A stretch of DNA of 64,000 nt, taken from contig NZ_JAHESF010000021.1 in assembly GCF_018598225.1 (NCBI RefSeq), forward strand, positions 56,185 to 120,184. The letters are read 5' to 3'. Below the pieces are notes generated by a model. It made no database searches. It was not told the DNA's origin and was given only the letters and a program-made list of their open reading frames with translations. The position numbers were made by a program, and so were the translations under genes. Shown here in pieces: positions 42,111-50,901 of this stretch. Positions within the stretch are counted from its first letter, which is position 1. Every line of letters starts with the position of its first letter. The DNA is from Chryseosolibacter histidinae. Its GTDB lineage: Bacteria; Bacteroidota; Bacteroidia; Cytophagales; Cyclobacteriaceae.

Positions 42111-42906
42111 GCACGGCAACCTTCCTGATCACCCTCGAGAACAATGAAGGGAAAAATCTCTTGATATAAACGCCCAGCACTTCTCTTCCGCCGATGTATA
42201 CCTCCTCTTTTTTGCTTTCCATTGCTTTGGCGATTTTGGCGGCACACCAGTCGGCGGGTTTGCCTTTGTATTGTGCTTCGTCCATTTGGTTGAGCACAGA
42301 GCCATCGCCCGTGAGCGCAGAGTAGGTGATGGGTGTATGGATGAAACCGGGACAGATCATGGTCACTTTGATATTGTCGCTGTAATGTTCGGCACGCACG
42401 GCATCAAAAAAACCGTGCAAAGCATGCTTCGATGCCGCATAGCCCGAGCGATAGGGTGTTCCAAACTTGCCGGTGAGGCTGCTGACCACTACAAAGTGCC
42501 CCTGCTTTCGTTTTATGAAATGCGGCAGCAGGTATTTGGTAAGCGAAACCGCGCCGAAATAATTTACCTCCATCAGCTTTCGGTCAACTTCTGCTGACGT
42601 TTCCTTAATAAGACTGCGCTGGCTGATGCCACCGTTGTTCACCAGGATGTCGACATGTCCGAAAAGTTGGATCGCGGCTTCTGTAGAAAGTTGCAGCATG
42701 GCCGTCTGCGTGAGGTCCAGCGGCAGCACACGGATGTTGGGCTGGGCTTCCGCGGGGCAGTTGCCCTTCACCCGTTCAAGCTCCTCTTTTCTGCGGGCCG
42801 ACAAAATGAGCTTGGTTCCTTTCTTTGCCAGCTCGTAAGTGAGCGCTTCTCCGATGCCAGACGATGCGCCGGTGATCCAGATAACTTTGTTGGTGAGGTA
42901 AGTCAT
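42106..42906 (-). CDS. Short-chain dehydrogenase/reductase
   Basis: 266 residues from the ATG at 42904-42906 (MTYLTNKVIWITGASSGIGE); the frame extends 16 codons further but that part is repeat-like. Classical SDR marks: TGASSGIGE (cofactor loop), NNGG in DILVNNGGISQRS, the catalytic Ser in VVVSSLTGKFG and YAASKHAL (YxxxK). The C-terminal PADWCAAKIAKAMESKKEEV and VYIGGREVLGVYIKRFFPSL resemble DltE/YqjQ-type and retinol-dehydrogenase-like SDRs with a membrane-associated tail. Substrate unknown. Same strand as folA, 55 bp downstream of it. Confidence 0.88.
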   Translation of the reverse strand: MTYLTNKVIWITGASSGIGEALTYELAKKGTKLILSARRKEELERVKGNCPAEAQPNIRVLPLDLTQTAMLQLSTEAAIQLFGHVDILVNNGGISQRSLIKETSAEVDRKLMEVNYFGAVSLTKYLLPHFIKRKQGHFVVVSSLTGKFGTPYRSGYAASKHALHGFFDAVRAEHYSDNIKVTMICPGFIHTPITYSALTGDGSVLNQMDEAQYKGKPADWCAAKIAKAMESKKEEVYIGGREVLGVYIKRFFPSLFSRVIRKVAVR

Positions 42907-42928
42907 ACAATCAGATATGAGATGTGAG

Positions 42929-42946
42929 TCCCGATAGCTATCGGGA
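42929..42946. repeat. Palindrome TCCCGATAGCTATCGGGA, copy 3
   Basis: A perfect palindrome with core CCGATAGCTATCGG (42931-42944) between folA and the SDR gene. The same core occurs at 19357-19370 and 29568-29581. Confidence 0.6.
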
Positions 42947-42961
42947 TGAGACAATATCGGG

Positions 42962-43468
42962 TTAGCCTGGCTCTTTTTCGTAGATCACAAAGTCGAATGC
43001 GAATGGATGGCGTTCATCCGCCGGGTGCGGCACACGCGATACTTCTTCCCACTCCTTTTTGTCAAAGTCGGGAAAATACGTATCGCCCTGCACATCGGCA
43101 TGGATCTCTGTGAGGTATATGCGGTGCGCCATCGGCAGTGCGATCTTGTAGATCTCAGCGCCACCGATCACATACGTTTCCGGTTCGTGGGCCTGCTGCG
43201 CAATTTGCAGCGCCTGCTCCACGGCGTTCACTACAATACAACCCGGGGCGTTAAGATTTTTTTGCCGGGTCACCACAATGTTGGTCCTGTTGGGCAGTGG
43301 CTTGAACTTTTCCTGCAACGAATCATAGTTCTTTCTTCCCATGATCACATGATGTCCCTTGGTCTGCTGCATGAAAAACTTCATGTCGTCGGGCAGGCGC
43401 CACGGAAGATCGTTGTTCCTTCCGATCACACGGTTCTGCGCCATGGCAGCAATGAGCGATATAATCAT
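42962..43468 (-). CDS. folA: Dihydrofolate reductase
   Basis: 168 residues, normal length. [20 protein letters not shown] then [20 protein letters not shown] (substrate loop and conserved Asp27-equivalent), [11 protein letters not shown] (cofactor site), and [20 protein letters not shown] (GG hinge). NADPH-dependent reduction of dihydrofolate to tetrahydrofolate. Same strand as fmt, 52 bp downstream of it; both serve one-carbon metabolism. Confidence 0.97.
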   Translation of the reverse strand: MIISLIAAMAQNRVIGRNNDLPWRLPDDMKFFMQQTKGHHVIMGRKNYDSLQEKFKPLPNRTNIVVTRQKNLNAPGCIVVNAVEQALQIAQQAHEPETYVIGGAEIYKIALPMAHRIYLTEIHADVQGDTYFPDFDKKEWEEVSRVPHPADERHPFAFDFVIYEKEPG

Positions 43469-43520
43469 AAATCAATTTCTCTTTTTTAATCTCTGGCGCC
43501 TCAAAACTAAAAGCTCGCGG

Positions 43521-44438
43521 CTAGAGCCTGTTGCCCCTGAAAAAATCTTCAATTCCCATTTTGCGTTTCCCTTCTGGCTGAAGCTCATCTACCGAGACCC
43601 ACCCGTCTTCGGTTTTGAAATAAAGATAACGCTTGTGGTCCGTGGTGTACTCGCCTGCTGATTTCTTTTCGTTGTCCGAAACAATGGAGACCTTGAAGAT
43701 CTTGTAAGTTTTGCCTTCAATCGTAGCCCAGGCCGCGGGATAGGGGCTCAATCCCCTGACAAAATTCCGCACCTGTTCACTGGTCTGATTCCAATTGATC
43801 TCACAGGTCTCTTTAAAAATTTTCGGCGCAGGTTTCGAGGCAGCACCTTTGGGCTGGGGAGTAGACTGATATTTTCCTGCTGCAATGCCTGTTACCGTCT
43901 TCAGTACCAGCGCAGCACCACGGTTCATGAGCCGCTCATACAACGAGCCTGCGGTATCGTTGGCATCGATAGGTTCCTTCTCCTGGAAAATAATACTTCC
44001 CGTATCGATCTCCTGCTCCAGAAAAAAAGTAGTGACACCCGTTTCCTTTTCGCCGTTGATGATCGCCCAGTTGATAGGGGCTGCACCCCGATAATCGGGC
44101 AAGAGCGAGGCATGCAGGTTGAAGGTGCCGATCTCAGGCATGTCCCACACGGACTGCGGCAGCATGCGGAAAGCTACCACCACCTGGAGCTGGGCGTTAT
44201 AACTTTTTAACTCCTCCAGAAACTCAGGCGATTTCAGATTGGTAGGTTGCAGCACCGGGATGTTGTGCTGAAGCGCGCAGGCCTTTACCGGTGAGTGAAC
44301 AATTTTTTGCCCACGCCCCTGGGGCTTATCAGGCGCCGTGATCACAGCCACAACATTGAGCTTGTTGGCAACGAGCATCTCGAGACTGGGTACCGCAAAT
44401 TCCGGCGTTCCCATAAATATGATCCTTAAATCAGCCAT
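43521..44438 (-). CDS. fmt: Methionyl-tRNA formyltransferase
   Basis: 305 residues. DLRIIFMGTPEFAVPSLEML, VITAPDKPQGRGQKI, the formyl-folate site GTFNLHASLLPDYRGAAPIN (HxSLLPxYRG), TGVTTFFLEQEIDTGSII, and the C-terminal OB-like domain INWNQTSEQVRNFVRGLSPY. It formylates initiator Met-tRNA using 10-formyl-tetrahydrofolate. Full length. Confidence 0.97.
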   Translation of the reverse strand: MADLRIIFMGTPEFAVPSLEMLVANKLNVVAVITAPDKPQGRGQKIVHSPVKACALQHNIPVLQPTNLKSPEFLEELKSYNAQLQVVVAFRMLPQSVWDMPEIGTFNLHASLLPDYRGAAPINWAIINGEKETGVTTFFLEQEIDTGSIIFQEKEPIDANDTAGSLYERLMNRGAALVLKTVTGIAAGKYQSTPQPKGAASKPAPKIFKETCEINWNQTSEQVRNFVRGLSPYPAAWATIEGKTYKIFKVSIVSDNEKKSAGEYTTDHKRYLYFKTEDGWVSVDELQPEGKRKMGIEDFFRGNRL

Positions 44439-44502
44439 AATGGGGAGTTGATCTTTTGGGAATCAAAACGTGAAGTAAATAAATAACCGGCAGAAAAATG
44501 CA

Positions 44503-44580
44503 TTTCCCGCGGATTTCGCAGATGTACGCAGATTCATTTTGCGCTAAAAATCAGCGATTATCCGCGTGATCTGCGGAAAA
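44503..44580. repeat. Word-repeat hairpin (CGCGGATTTCGCAGATG / ATCTGCGGA)
   Basis: Left arm TTTCCCGCGGATTTCGCAGA and TGTACGCAGATT, right arm AATCAGCGATTATCCGCG and TGATCTGCGGAAAA; the loop is short (about 15 bases, ATTTTGCGCTAAA). It lies 14 bases after the stop codon of nth on the minus strand and before fmt. Confidence 0.72.
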
Positions 44581-44594
44581 CCGATGTGTCAAAC

Positions 44595-45230
44595 TCAATC
44601 TCTCAATTCCTTTCGCATATACTTGGAACAGATCGGGCATTCCGTCCACACATGCCCGCGCGCGGGGCAGTACGTTCTGCCGAAATAAATGATCTGAAGG
44701 TGAGCCTTGTCCCACTTCGCTTCGGGGATCAGGCGTTTTAGATCGTGCTCTGTTTGCTCCACACTTTTACCGGTCGACAATCCCCACCGGTATGCAAGCC
44801 TATGGATGTGAGTGTCCACAGGAAAGGCCGGGAAACCGAAGCTCTGGGTCATTACTACCGATGCCGTTTTGTGTCCCACCGCAGGTAACGCCTCGAGCTC
44901 CTCGAAGGTGCGCGGAACTTCGCCATTGTATTTTTCGATCAGGATCTTCGAAAGACCATAGATGCCTTTTGATTTCATAGGCGAAAGACCACACGGTTTG
45001 ATGATCTCGCGGATCTCCTCCACACTCATCTTCACCATATCGTAAGGATTATCCGCACGTTTGAAAAGCAACGGGGTGGTCTTGTTCACACGTTCATCCG
45101 TACACTGTGCCGACAGCAGCACAGCGATCAGCAATGTGTAAGGATCTTTGTGGTGAAGCGGCACTTCCGGGTTCGGGAAATATTTTTCCAGGATCGATAA
45201 GATGTCGTTTACTTTTTCAGCTTTAGTCAT
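44595..45230 (-). CDS. nth: Endonuclease III with altered iron-sulfur loop
   Basis: 211 residues. Helix-hairpin-helix ELEALPAVGHKTASVVM with the catalytic Lys, and the conserved catalytic Asp in FPVDTHIHRLAYRWGLS. It removes oxidised pyrimidines from DNA and cleaves abasic sites. The C-terminal loop that normally binds a [4Fe-4S] cluster with C-x6-C-x2-C-x5-C reads YCPARGHVWTECPICSKYMR: three Cys in a wider spacing, and no fourth Cys. It may bind the cluster with His as fourth ligand, or lack it. Confidence 0.92.
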   Translation of the reverse strand: MTKAEKVNDILSILEKYFPNPEVPLHHKDPYTLLIAVLLSAQCTDERVNKTTPLLFKRADNPYDMVKMSVEEIREIIKPCGLSPMKSKGIYGLSKILIEKYNGEVPRTFEELEALPAVGHKTASVVMTQSFGFPAFPVDTHIHRLAYRWGLSTGKSVEQTEHDLKRLIPEAKWDKAHLQIIYFGRTYCPARGHVWTECPICSKYMRKELRD

Positions 45231-45293
45231 CTGGAATTTACGAGTTCAGATTTTTTGAGTGACGATTTCAATCCCGCATTCATAAACCTGAGA

Positions 45294-46490
45294 TTATGGA
45301 TACATAAGGTATTTCTGTCGTATGGTTCTGTAAGTGTCCAGATCTTTCTGCCACGTTTTCCTGATCGCCTCTTCGGTCATGCCGCCTGTGATCTGTTGGC
45401 GCAAAGCCGTGGTGCCGGCAAGCTTGTCGAAATAACTGGTGAAGAATTTTTCCTTTTCAGGATAACGTTGATAAAGGTCTATCAGGTATTTCAGGTCCAG
45501 TCTCGGCTCAACTTTCACCTGGCGCAGATCAAGCCCATAGTACAATTTGTTCTGGTGCAGCGGTGTATTCGACATGGCAGGAATGGCTACCGGTGTGAAC
45601 TGGAAAGGAAGGTCCTTCAGCAGCGGATTGCCTACGATCAGAAAAGGTGTTTGTGTTCCCCGGCCTACGCTGATCACGGTGCCTTCAAACAGGCAGAGTG
45701 AAGGGTACAACCTGATGGCCTGATCGTTGGGCAGGTTGGGTGATGGTTTGGGCGATAACGAATACGGATCCTGGTGGCTCCAGTTCTTCACCGGCACAAC
45801 CTCCAGGTCACATTTCACACCCTTGTCGAGCCAGCCTTCGCCATTGATCATGCGGGCAAGCTCCCCGACCGTGACTCCATGAACCACAGGTATCGGATGA
45901 ATGCCTACGAACGATTTCAATGCAGGATCCAGCACGGGACCATCGGTGTAGCTTCCATTGGGATTGGGCCTGTCTAACACCAACACTTTTTTTCCTTGCT
46001 CGGCGGCAGCTTCCATCACGTAGTGAAGCGTGCTGATGAAGGTGTAGAAACGCACGCCCACGTCCTGGATGTCGAAGATCAGCACGTCAACATCTGCCAG
46101 TTGTTCGGGTGTGGGCTTCTTGTTGTTGCCATAAAGCGAAATAACAGGCAGGCCTGATTTGGTATCGAAACCGTCTTTGATGGTCTCGCCATCGGGAACA
46201 GCGCCACGAAAACCGTGCTCAGGCGCGAATACTTTTTTGATGGTAATGCCCTGCGCCTTCAGGGTATCGGCCAGGTGTGTCTTTCCCACCAGTGCTGTAT
46301 GGTTCACCACCAGGCCCACGTTCTTTCCCTTGAGCTTCGGTAAAAAAACATCCAGCTGTGCTGCACCAACCAGGGGCGAAGTTTTTACGGTGGTCCGGGC
46401 TGGTGGTTCCGTGAGAACAGGTTGTGTGTTGCCGCACTGAAACCATACCGAAGCCAGCAAAAGCCAGGTGAACAGATTAATATTTCGCAT
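45294..46490 (-). CDS. namZ: DUF1343 lipoprotein, NamZ-like exo-beta-N-acetylmuramidase
   Basis: 398 residues from the ATG at 46488-46490 (MRNINLFTWLLLASVWFQCG, lipobox Cys at residue 19). DUF1343 marks: GKNVGLVVNHTALVGKTHLA, KVFAPEHGFRGAVPDGETI, VLIFDIQDVGVRFYTFISTL and FEGTVISVGRGTQTPF with PNPNGSYTDGPVLDP. Characterised NamZ proteins release MurNAc from the non-reducing end of peptidoglycan fragments, so this probably acts in cell-wall recycling. Divergent from the permease gene, start regions close or overlapping. Confidence 0.88.
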   Translation of the reverse strand: MRNINLFTWLLLASVWFQCGNTQPVLTEPPARTTVKTSPLVGAAQLDVFLPKLKGKNVGLVVNHTALVGKTHLADTLKAQGITIKKVFAPEHGFRGAVPDGETIKDGFDTKSGLPVISLYGNNKKPTPEQLADVDVLIFDIQDVGVRFYTFISTLHYVMEAAAEQGKKVLVLDRPNPNGSYTDGPVLDPALKSFVGIHPIPVVHGVTVGELARMINGEGWLDKGVKCDLEVVPVKNWSHQDPYSLSPKPSPNLPNDQAIRLYPSLCLFEGTVISVGRGTQTPFLIVGNPLLKDLPFQFTPVAIPAMSNTPLHQNKLYYGLDLRQVKVEPRLDLKYLIDLYQRYPEKEKFFTSYFDKLAGTTALRQQITGGMTEEAIRKTWQKDLDTYRTIRQKYLMYP

Positions 46491-46566
46491 ATTTATTTTC
46501 GTGGGGAATGGACTTGAACTACTTATTTTTATTTTGCACAACATTGCGGCCGAAAAGTTACAAAAA

Positions 46567-47787
46567 TTGAACCTTTCCTACTTTATATCGCAGCGGATAA
46601 GCAAAGGGCAGAAAGAAGGTTTTTCTTCTATCATCCATAAGATCGCCATTGCCAGCATCGCCATCGGTCTCGCGGCATCCATTGTCTCTTTCCTGATCAT
46701 GAAAGGTTTCCAGGAAACTGTCAAGAACAAGATCTACAGCTTCAGCGGCCACATCATCGTAACAAAATTCAGCATGAATAATTCACCGGAAGAGCAGCCG
46801 ATGGATTATGACATTGACCTCTACAAATCACAACATCAGTTACCGCTCATCAGCCATGTGCAGGAGTATGCCCATAAGGTGGGCGTGGTAAAAACAGACG
46901 ATGAAGTGCTGGGCGTGGTGATCAAGGGCGTGGGCAAAAGTTTCGATACGGAGTCGTTCCGCCAGAACCTGATCCAGGGTGAGTTCATCCAGTTCCCTGA
47001 TTCCGGCTACGCTAACCAGGTAGTGCTGAGCAAGACCATCGCCAATACATTGAAGACGAATGTTGGTGACGATGTGGTGGTGCATTTTTTTCAGAACCCG
47101 CCGCGTTTCCGAAAGCTGAAGGTTGTGGGCATCTATGAGACCAACCTCTCGGAGTATTTCGATAGCAAAGTGATCATCGGTGACATCCGGATGATCCAAC
47201 GGCTCAACAACTGGGCGGATAGTGTGGCCGGGGGATTGGAGGTTTTTGTGAAGGATCCAGAGCAGGTAGATGCTGCGGCAGAATCGATCGGTGAAATGAT
47301 GGACTATGACCTCAACATCGAGCGGGTAAGCGACCGTTACATCCAGATCTTCGAGTGGCTGCATTTGTTGAGCCGGCAGGTGAACATCCTGCTGGGCATC
47401 ATCCTCACCGTGGTTTGCGTTAACATGATCTCCATCGTACTGATTTTGGTAATGGAGCGTACCCAGATGATAGGCATGCTCAAAGCGGTGGGCGCCTCCA
47501 ACGGGCTTGTGCGATCTATTTTCGTTTACAATGGCGTGGCCCTCATCCTGAAGGGACTGCTGCTGGGCAACCTGCTGGGACTCGGCTTGTGCTTCATTCA
47601 ATACAAGTTCAAGCTGATCACCCTTAATCCGCGGGACTACTACATGGAATTTGTGCCCATCAGCTGGCACTGGGACATCGTTCTCATGCTTAACCTCGTG
47701 ATCCTGCTCATTGTCACCCTGGTGCTGCTGCTGCCTACCATGGCCATCGCCAGCATCAACCCCATCCGGTCGATCAAGTTTGATTGA
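46567..47787 (+). CDS. FtsX-type ABC transporter permease (LolC/E-like)
   Basis: 406 residues from the TTG at 46567 (NLSYFISQRISKGQKEGFSS). The ATG at 46468 would overlap the NamZ-like gene and add a segment not expected in the family, so I prefer the TTG. MacB/FtsX layout: helix 1 IAIASIAIGLAASIVSFLIM, a long periplasmic domain to about residue 270, then three helices (VNILLGIILTVVCVNMISIV, LILKGLLLGNLLGLGLCFI, VLMLNLVILLIVTLVLLLPT). MERTQMIGMLKAVGASNGLV is the coupling-helix region. Such permeases move lipoproteins or act mechanically. No ATPase gene adjoins. Confidence 0.85.
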   Translation: MNLSYFISQRISKGQKEGFSSIIHKIAIASIAIGLAASIVSFLIMKGFQETVKNKIYSFSGHIIVTKFSMNNSPEEQPMDYDIDLYKSQHQLPLISHVQEYAHKVGVVKTDDEVLGVVIKGVGKSFDTESFRQNLIQGEFIQFPDSGYANQVVLSKTIANTLKTNVGDDVVVHFFQNPPRFRKLKVVGIYETNLSEYFDSKVIIGDIRMIQRLNNWADSVAGGLEVFVKDPEQVDAAAESIGEMMDYDLNIERVSDRYIQIFEWLHLLSRQVNILLGIILTVVCVNMISIVLILVMERTQMIGMLKAVGASNGLVRSIFVYNGVALILKGLLLGNLLGLGLCFIQYKFKLITLNPRDYYMEFVPISWHWDIVLMLNLVILLIVTLVLLLPTMAIASINPIRSIKFD

Positions 47788-47801
47788 TAGCGGGTTAAGA
47801 A

Positions 47802-48350
47802 CTATTTCACCTCGAACCTTTTTGGATAGCCTTTGATCCCTTCTATGATGAAGAATTCGTCGAAATCTTCCGGTTTTGTGGTCTCGTAATATTTGTTCAG
47901 GGAGCCGATAAAAGCTTCGAGGCTTGGTGCCGTAACATTTCTGCCGGGTGAATCATGCCAGAAATCAACAATCTGTCCTGCATCGCCTGTAAAGATCCCT
48001 GCCATATCAACACAAATGTGATCGCCGCTTCCATTCTCGAAAAGTGGAATCCAGTGTTCGTTCCACCAGTTTTTGATCTCAAAGTCGTAGCCGATCATGC
48101 CGGTAAGCAGTTCATAACTTTCCAAAGCACTTTCCAGCGGCATAAACGTCGAGTTATTGACAAAGCGCTTATAGTCGTCTTGTCCATTTTTCCATTGATA
48201 GAGCAGCCTGACATCGGATGGTAGCTGGAGGTTATACTTTTTCTCAAGGTCTCCGATCTGCTGGTCGGTAAGTGGAGGCCTGAGATCCTTGTAATAATCG
48301 GGGCGCTTTTCCTGAAGGTGTTTGTCAAGGGTATTGAGAAGGGTCTGCAT
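47802..48350 (-). CDS. SMI1/KNR4 (SUKH) family protein
   Basis: 182 residues from the ATG at 48348-48350. SUKH fold marks: LTDQQIGDLEKKYNLQLPSD, VRLLYQWKNGQDD, IPLFENGSGDHICVDMAGIF and GQIVDFWHDSPGRN, ending SLEAFIGSLNKYY. SUKH proteins include immunity proteins for contact-dependent toxins, but many are solitary housekeeping-type members; no toxin gene is nearby, so no immunity role is claimed. Its convergent neighbour ends 14 bp away with no hairpin between. Confidence 0.88.
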   Translation of the reverse strand: MQTLLNTLDKHLQEKRPDYYKDLRPPLTDQQIGDLEKKYNLQLPSDVRLLYQWKNGQDDYKRFVNNSTFMPLESALESYELLTGMIGYDFEIKNWWNEHWIPLFENGSGDHICVDMAGIFTGDAGQIVDFWHDSPGRNVTAPSLEAFIGSLNKYYETTKPEDFDEFFIIEGIKGYPKRFEVK

Positions 48351-48578
48351 CTGTGTAGTGATTGGGTTAATGTTTTTTGCCCGCACAGGTTATGAACAGG
48401 CAGCGCAAAATACGATACAAAACCGGGGAAGCAGCCCGAAAAAGGTATGGCTGGCTTTTGGGCTCATCCGGTGGCAGGATAGCCGGAGGTTTCAATCGGT
48501 CCTTAAACGTTCCTTTTAAAATCCGAAGACCAAGCCATGCAATAATGCCACTTCGTGCGGTCCAAATCAGGGCTATTT

Positions 48579-48631
48579 CAGGTCATTATGTCTTGAAATT
48601 CATTCAAAATAATCAAAAACAGGTCATTATG
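48579..48631. promoter_or_regulatory. Direct repeat CAGGTCATTATG upstream of hsp20
   Basis: CAGGTCATTATG at 48579-48590 and at 48620-48631, start to start 41 bp, or about four helical turns, each followed by a base and then CTT. They lie 90-140 bases before the hsp20 start codon, so a regulator could bind both on one face of the DNA. The function is inferred from spacing and position. Confidence 0.5.
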
Positions 48632-48719
48632 GCTTAAAAAGCCTTCCGGCATGTTTTTCCCTGATAGGGTCCTCGAAACATTTAAAACTGAAATGTATAA
48701 TCCTAAAAAAAACAATACT

Positions 48720-49160
48720 ATGAGCATCGTACGTTATAACACCTCGCTGAATGACTTTGTACCCACAACCTTCAGCAACATGATCGATCGTTTCTTCAAC
48801 GAGAGCCTGAGCCGTTCGGGCGGAGCCGCTTACTCCTTCGTTCCCAAGGTAGATGTTGTTGAAAATGAGAAGGCATTTGAGATCCATGTGGCCGTTCCTG
48901 GCATGAACAAGGAAGAATTCAAAATCGACCTGAACGACAATTTTCTCACCATCAGCGGCGAGCGCAAATTCAGCCGCGAAAAAAATGAGAACAACTACCG
49001 CACCATCGAAACCCAGTACGGTACTTTCAGCCGTTCTTTCTCGCTGCCTGACAATGTAAATGCTTCTGCGATCAGCGCGAAGTACAACAATGGCATCCTG
49101 GAAGTGTTGGTGCCTAAAGACGAGAAGAAAACATTGAAGACCACCATCAAGGTTGGTTAA
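48720..49160 (+). CDS. Hsp20-family small heat shock protein
   Basis: 146 residues from the ATG at 48720 (MSIVRYNTSLNDFVPTTFSN); an ATG at 48693 is possible. Alpha-crystallin domain: VPKVDVVENEKAFEIHVAVP, GMNKEEFKIDLNDNFLTISG and the C-terminal AKYNNGILEVLVPKDEK. ATP-independent holdase for unfolding proteins. A strong terminator follows at 49193-49227; the next gene, an HtrA protease, is also envelope or heat-stress related. Confidence 0.95.
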   Translation: MSIVRYNTSLNDFVPTTFSNMIDRFFNESLSRSGGAAYSFVPKVDVVENEKAFEIHVAVPGMNKEEFKIDLNDNFLTISGERKFSREKNENNYRTIETQYGTFSRSFSLPDNVNASAISAKYNNGILEVLVPKDEKKTLKTTIKVG

Positions 49161-49192
49161 GAGATATAGGTTTTAGGTTTAGGTTAAGGTTA

Positions 49193-49227
49193 AAGCGCTT
49201 TTCCGGTCTTCCGGAGGCGCTTTTTTT
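49193..49227 (+). terminator. Rho-independent terminator after hsp20
   Basis: AAGCGC and TTCCGG pair with CCGGAG and GCGCTT around a TCTT loop, followed by six or more T. Strong, single-copy terminator between hsp20 and the HtrA protease gene. Confidence 0.85.
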
Positions 49228-49249
49228 ATTTTGGCCAGGATCGTTTTTT

Positions 49250-49270
49250 AGAAATTAACGTTAACTTTCT
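49250..49270. promoter_or_regulatory. Palindrome upstream of the HtrA protease gene
   Basis: AGAAATTAAC (49250-49259) against GTTAACTTTCT (49260-49270): a nearly perfect palindrome with one extra C, 18 bases before the start codon. Candidate operator or part of the promoter; no known regulator can be assigned. Confidence 0.35.
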
Positions 49271-49288
49271 TATCCTAAAGGGTCTGAT

Positions 49289-50722
49289 ATGAAGCGTTCT
49301 CTGTTTATTTTTCTGGTGCTGGTAATAGTTGCCTGCCTGGGTGGCGTGTTAGGTTCAATTTTTACGATCCGGTATCTCGACATCGAGTCGGCCCCTTACA
49401 ATTCGATCGATGAACGACAGCAGCTTGTGCTCGCTTCCAACACAGTAGATACGGCGTATAAGATCCCCGAGGGCCTCGATTTTCTCGATGCCGCCAAAAT
49501 GGTAACGGCCGCTGTGGTACACATCCGCACCGGTTACGGCCCCGGGAACTTCAGTCTCAATCCGCTGCTCGACTATGACAGACCCATTCACTCATCAGGC
49601 TCAGGGGTGATCATCTCCGACGACGGTTATATCGTCACCAACAACCACGTGATCGAAGATGCCACCAACATTGAAGTAGTGATGAACAACAACCAGCGGT
49701 TCTATGCCAAGCTGGTGGGTACTGATCTTACCACAGACCTGGCGCTGCTCAAGATCAAAGCGAAGGATCTGCCTTTTGTGAAATATGGAAATTCTGACAA
49801 CGTTCAGCCGGGAGAGTGGGTGCTGGCCATCGGCAACCCGTTCGATCTTAACTCTACCGTGACAGCCGGCATCGTCAGCGCCAAGGCGAGGAACATCGGT
49901 ATACTGCGTGAAAAAAATAATTACCAGGTAGAAGCTTTTATTCAGACCGATGCCGCAGTGAATCCCGGAAACAGCGGCGGCGCCCTGGTGAATCTCAGGG
50001 GCGAGCTGATCGGCATCAACACGGCCATAGCAACATCGTCCGGAAGTTACCAGGGTTATTCGTTTGCCATCCCTGTTGCGCTGGTGCGGAAGGTGATGGA
50101 TGACCTGCTGGAGTATGGCGAAGTGCAGCGCGGATTGCTGGGCATCGGCATCGGCGATGTGAATGCCTCCATCGCAGAAACATTACACTTAACGGTGAGT
50201 CAGGGCGTGCTGGTGAGTACTGTTAATCCGGGAAGCGCGGCAGAACAATCGGGCATTTTGCGTGGTGATGTGATCATTGAGATCGACAACCACATTGTAA
50301 ATTCTGTGTCAGAGCTGCAGGAGTGGGTGGCCCGCAACCGCCCCGGCAAAGAGATACAGGTCACGTTCATCAGGGAAGGTGAAAAGCGTACCGTGAAGGC
50401 ACGGCTCAAGAACAGCAACGGCAACGAGGTGATGGAGAAGAAGGAAGTGAGCTACAGCATCGATGGTGCCACCTTTGAAAATGTGCCGTACCGCGAGCTT
50501 GCCAAGCTGCTGCTGGAAGGTGGTGTGAAGGTAAAAGATGTGGATGATGGCAAGTGGAAAAAAGCCGGATTGAGAAGAGGTTTTGTCATTGGCTACATCG
50601 ATAAGGTGCCCGTAGATAACGTGGAGGACCTCAACCGCATACTCGACTACAAGAAAGGTGGTATTCTCATAGAAGGTTACTACAGCGATGGGAAAAAAGG
50701 AACCTACGGTGTAGACTGGTAG
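49289..50722 (+). CDS. HtrA/DegP-type periplasmic serine protease with two PDZ domains
   Basis: 477 residues. Signal anchor at about residues 5-28 (FIFLVLVIVACLGGVLGSIF). Trypsin-like catalytic triad all present: His120 in YIVTNNHVIEDATN, Asp150 in GTDLTTDLALLKIKAKDLP, Ser229 in NPGNSGGALVN. First PDZ at about 275-370 (GLLGIGIGDVNASIAETLHL), second at about 385-475 (GLRRGFVIGYIDKVPVDNVE). Degrades or refolds damaged envelope proteins. Follows hsp20 on the same strand, but with a terminator between. Confidence 0.95.
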   Translation: MKRSLFIFLVLVIVACLGGVLGSIFTIRYLDIESAPYNSIDERQQLVLASNTVDTAYKIPEGLDFLDAAKMVTAAVVHIRTGYGPGNFSLNPLLDYDRPIHSSGSGVIISDDGYIVTNNHVIEDATNIEVVMNNNQRFYAKLVGTDLTTDLALLKIKAKDLPFVKYGNSDNVQPGEWVLAIGNPFDLNSTVTAGIVSAKARNIGILREKNNYQVEAFIQTDAAVNPGNSGGALVNLRGELIGINTAIATSSGSYQGYSFAIPVALVRKVMDDLLEYGEVQRGLLGIGIGDVNASIAETLHLTVSQGVLVSTVNPGSAAEQSGILRGDVIIEIDNHIVNSVSELQEWVARNRPGKEIQVTFIREGEKRTVKARLKNSNGNEVMEKKEVSYSIDGATFENVPYRELAKLLLEGGVKVKDVDDGKWKKAGLRRGFVIGYIDKVPVDNVEDLNRILDYKKGGILIEGYYSDGKKGTYGVDW

Positions 50723-50732
50723 GTGTAACCGT

Positions 50733-50822
50733 ACGAGCTGTGAACTTCCGTTTTTGCGAGACCCAATGCGTGGTAACGGCTAATCGTACCTCGTACTTCG
50801 CACTTCGTACCTCTTCGTCACT
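50733..50822. repeat. Word-repeat element (CGTACCTCGTACTTCG)
   Basis: Words such as AATCGTACCTCGTACTTCGC and ACTTCGTACCTCTTCG between the HtrA and aldehyde dehydrogenase genes; the left part (CGTACGAGCTGTGAAC) is a weak opposite arm. The same word appears in the loop of the class A element at 60514-60640. Confidence 0.6.
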
Positions 50823-50901
50823 GTAAACAGTGAAATTGCTCCCAATCCTGTTCCGTTACCTAAATAAAAGCTAGCTTTGTGCCTCAATTTCCGGAATTCC
50901 C

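Noticed and set aside
46840..47670. Open frame of 276 codons on the minus strand
   Set aside because: Antisense to the FtsX-type permease; His- and Asp-rich, no domain, no plausible start.
47802..48350. SUKH protein as immunity gene of a toxin system
   Set aside because: No toxin, Rhs or secretion-system gene lies nearby; a SUKH fold alone does not show immunity.
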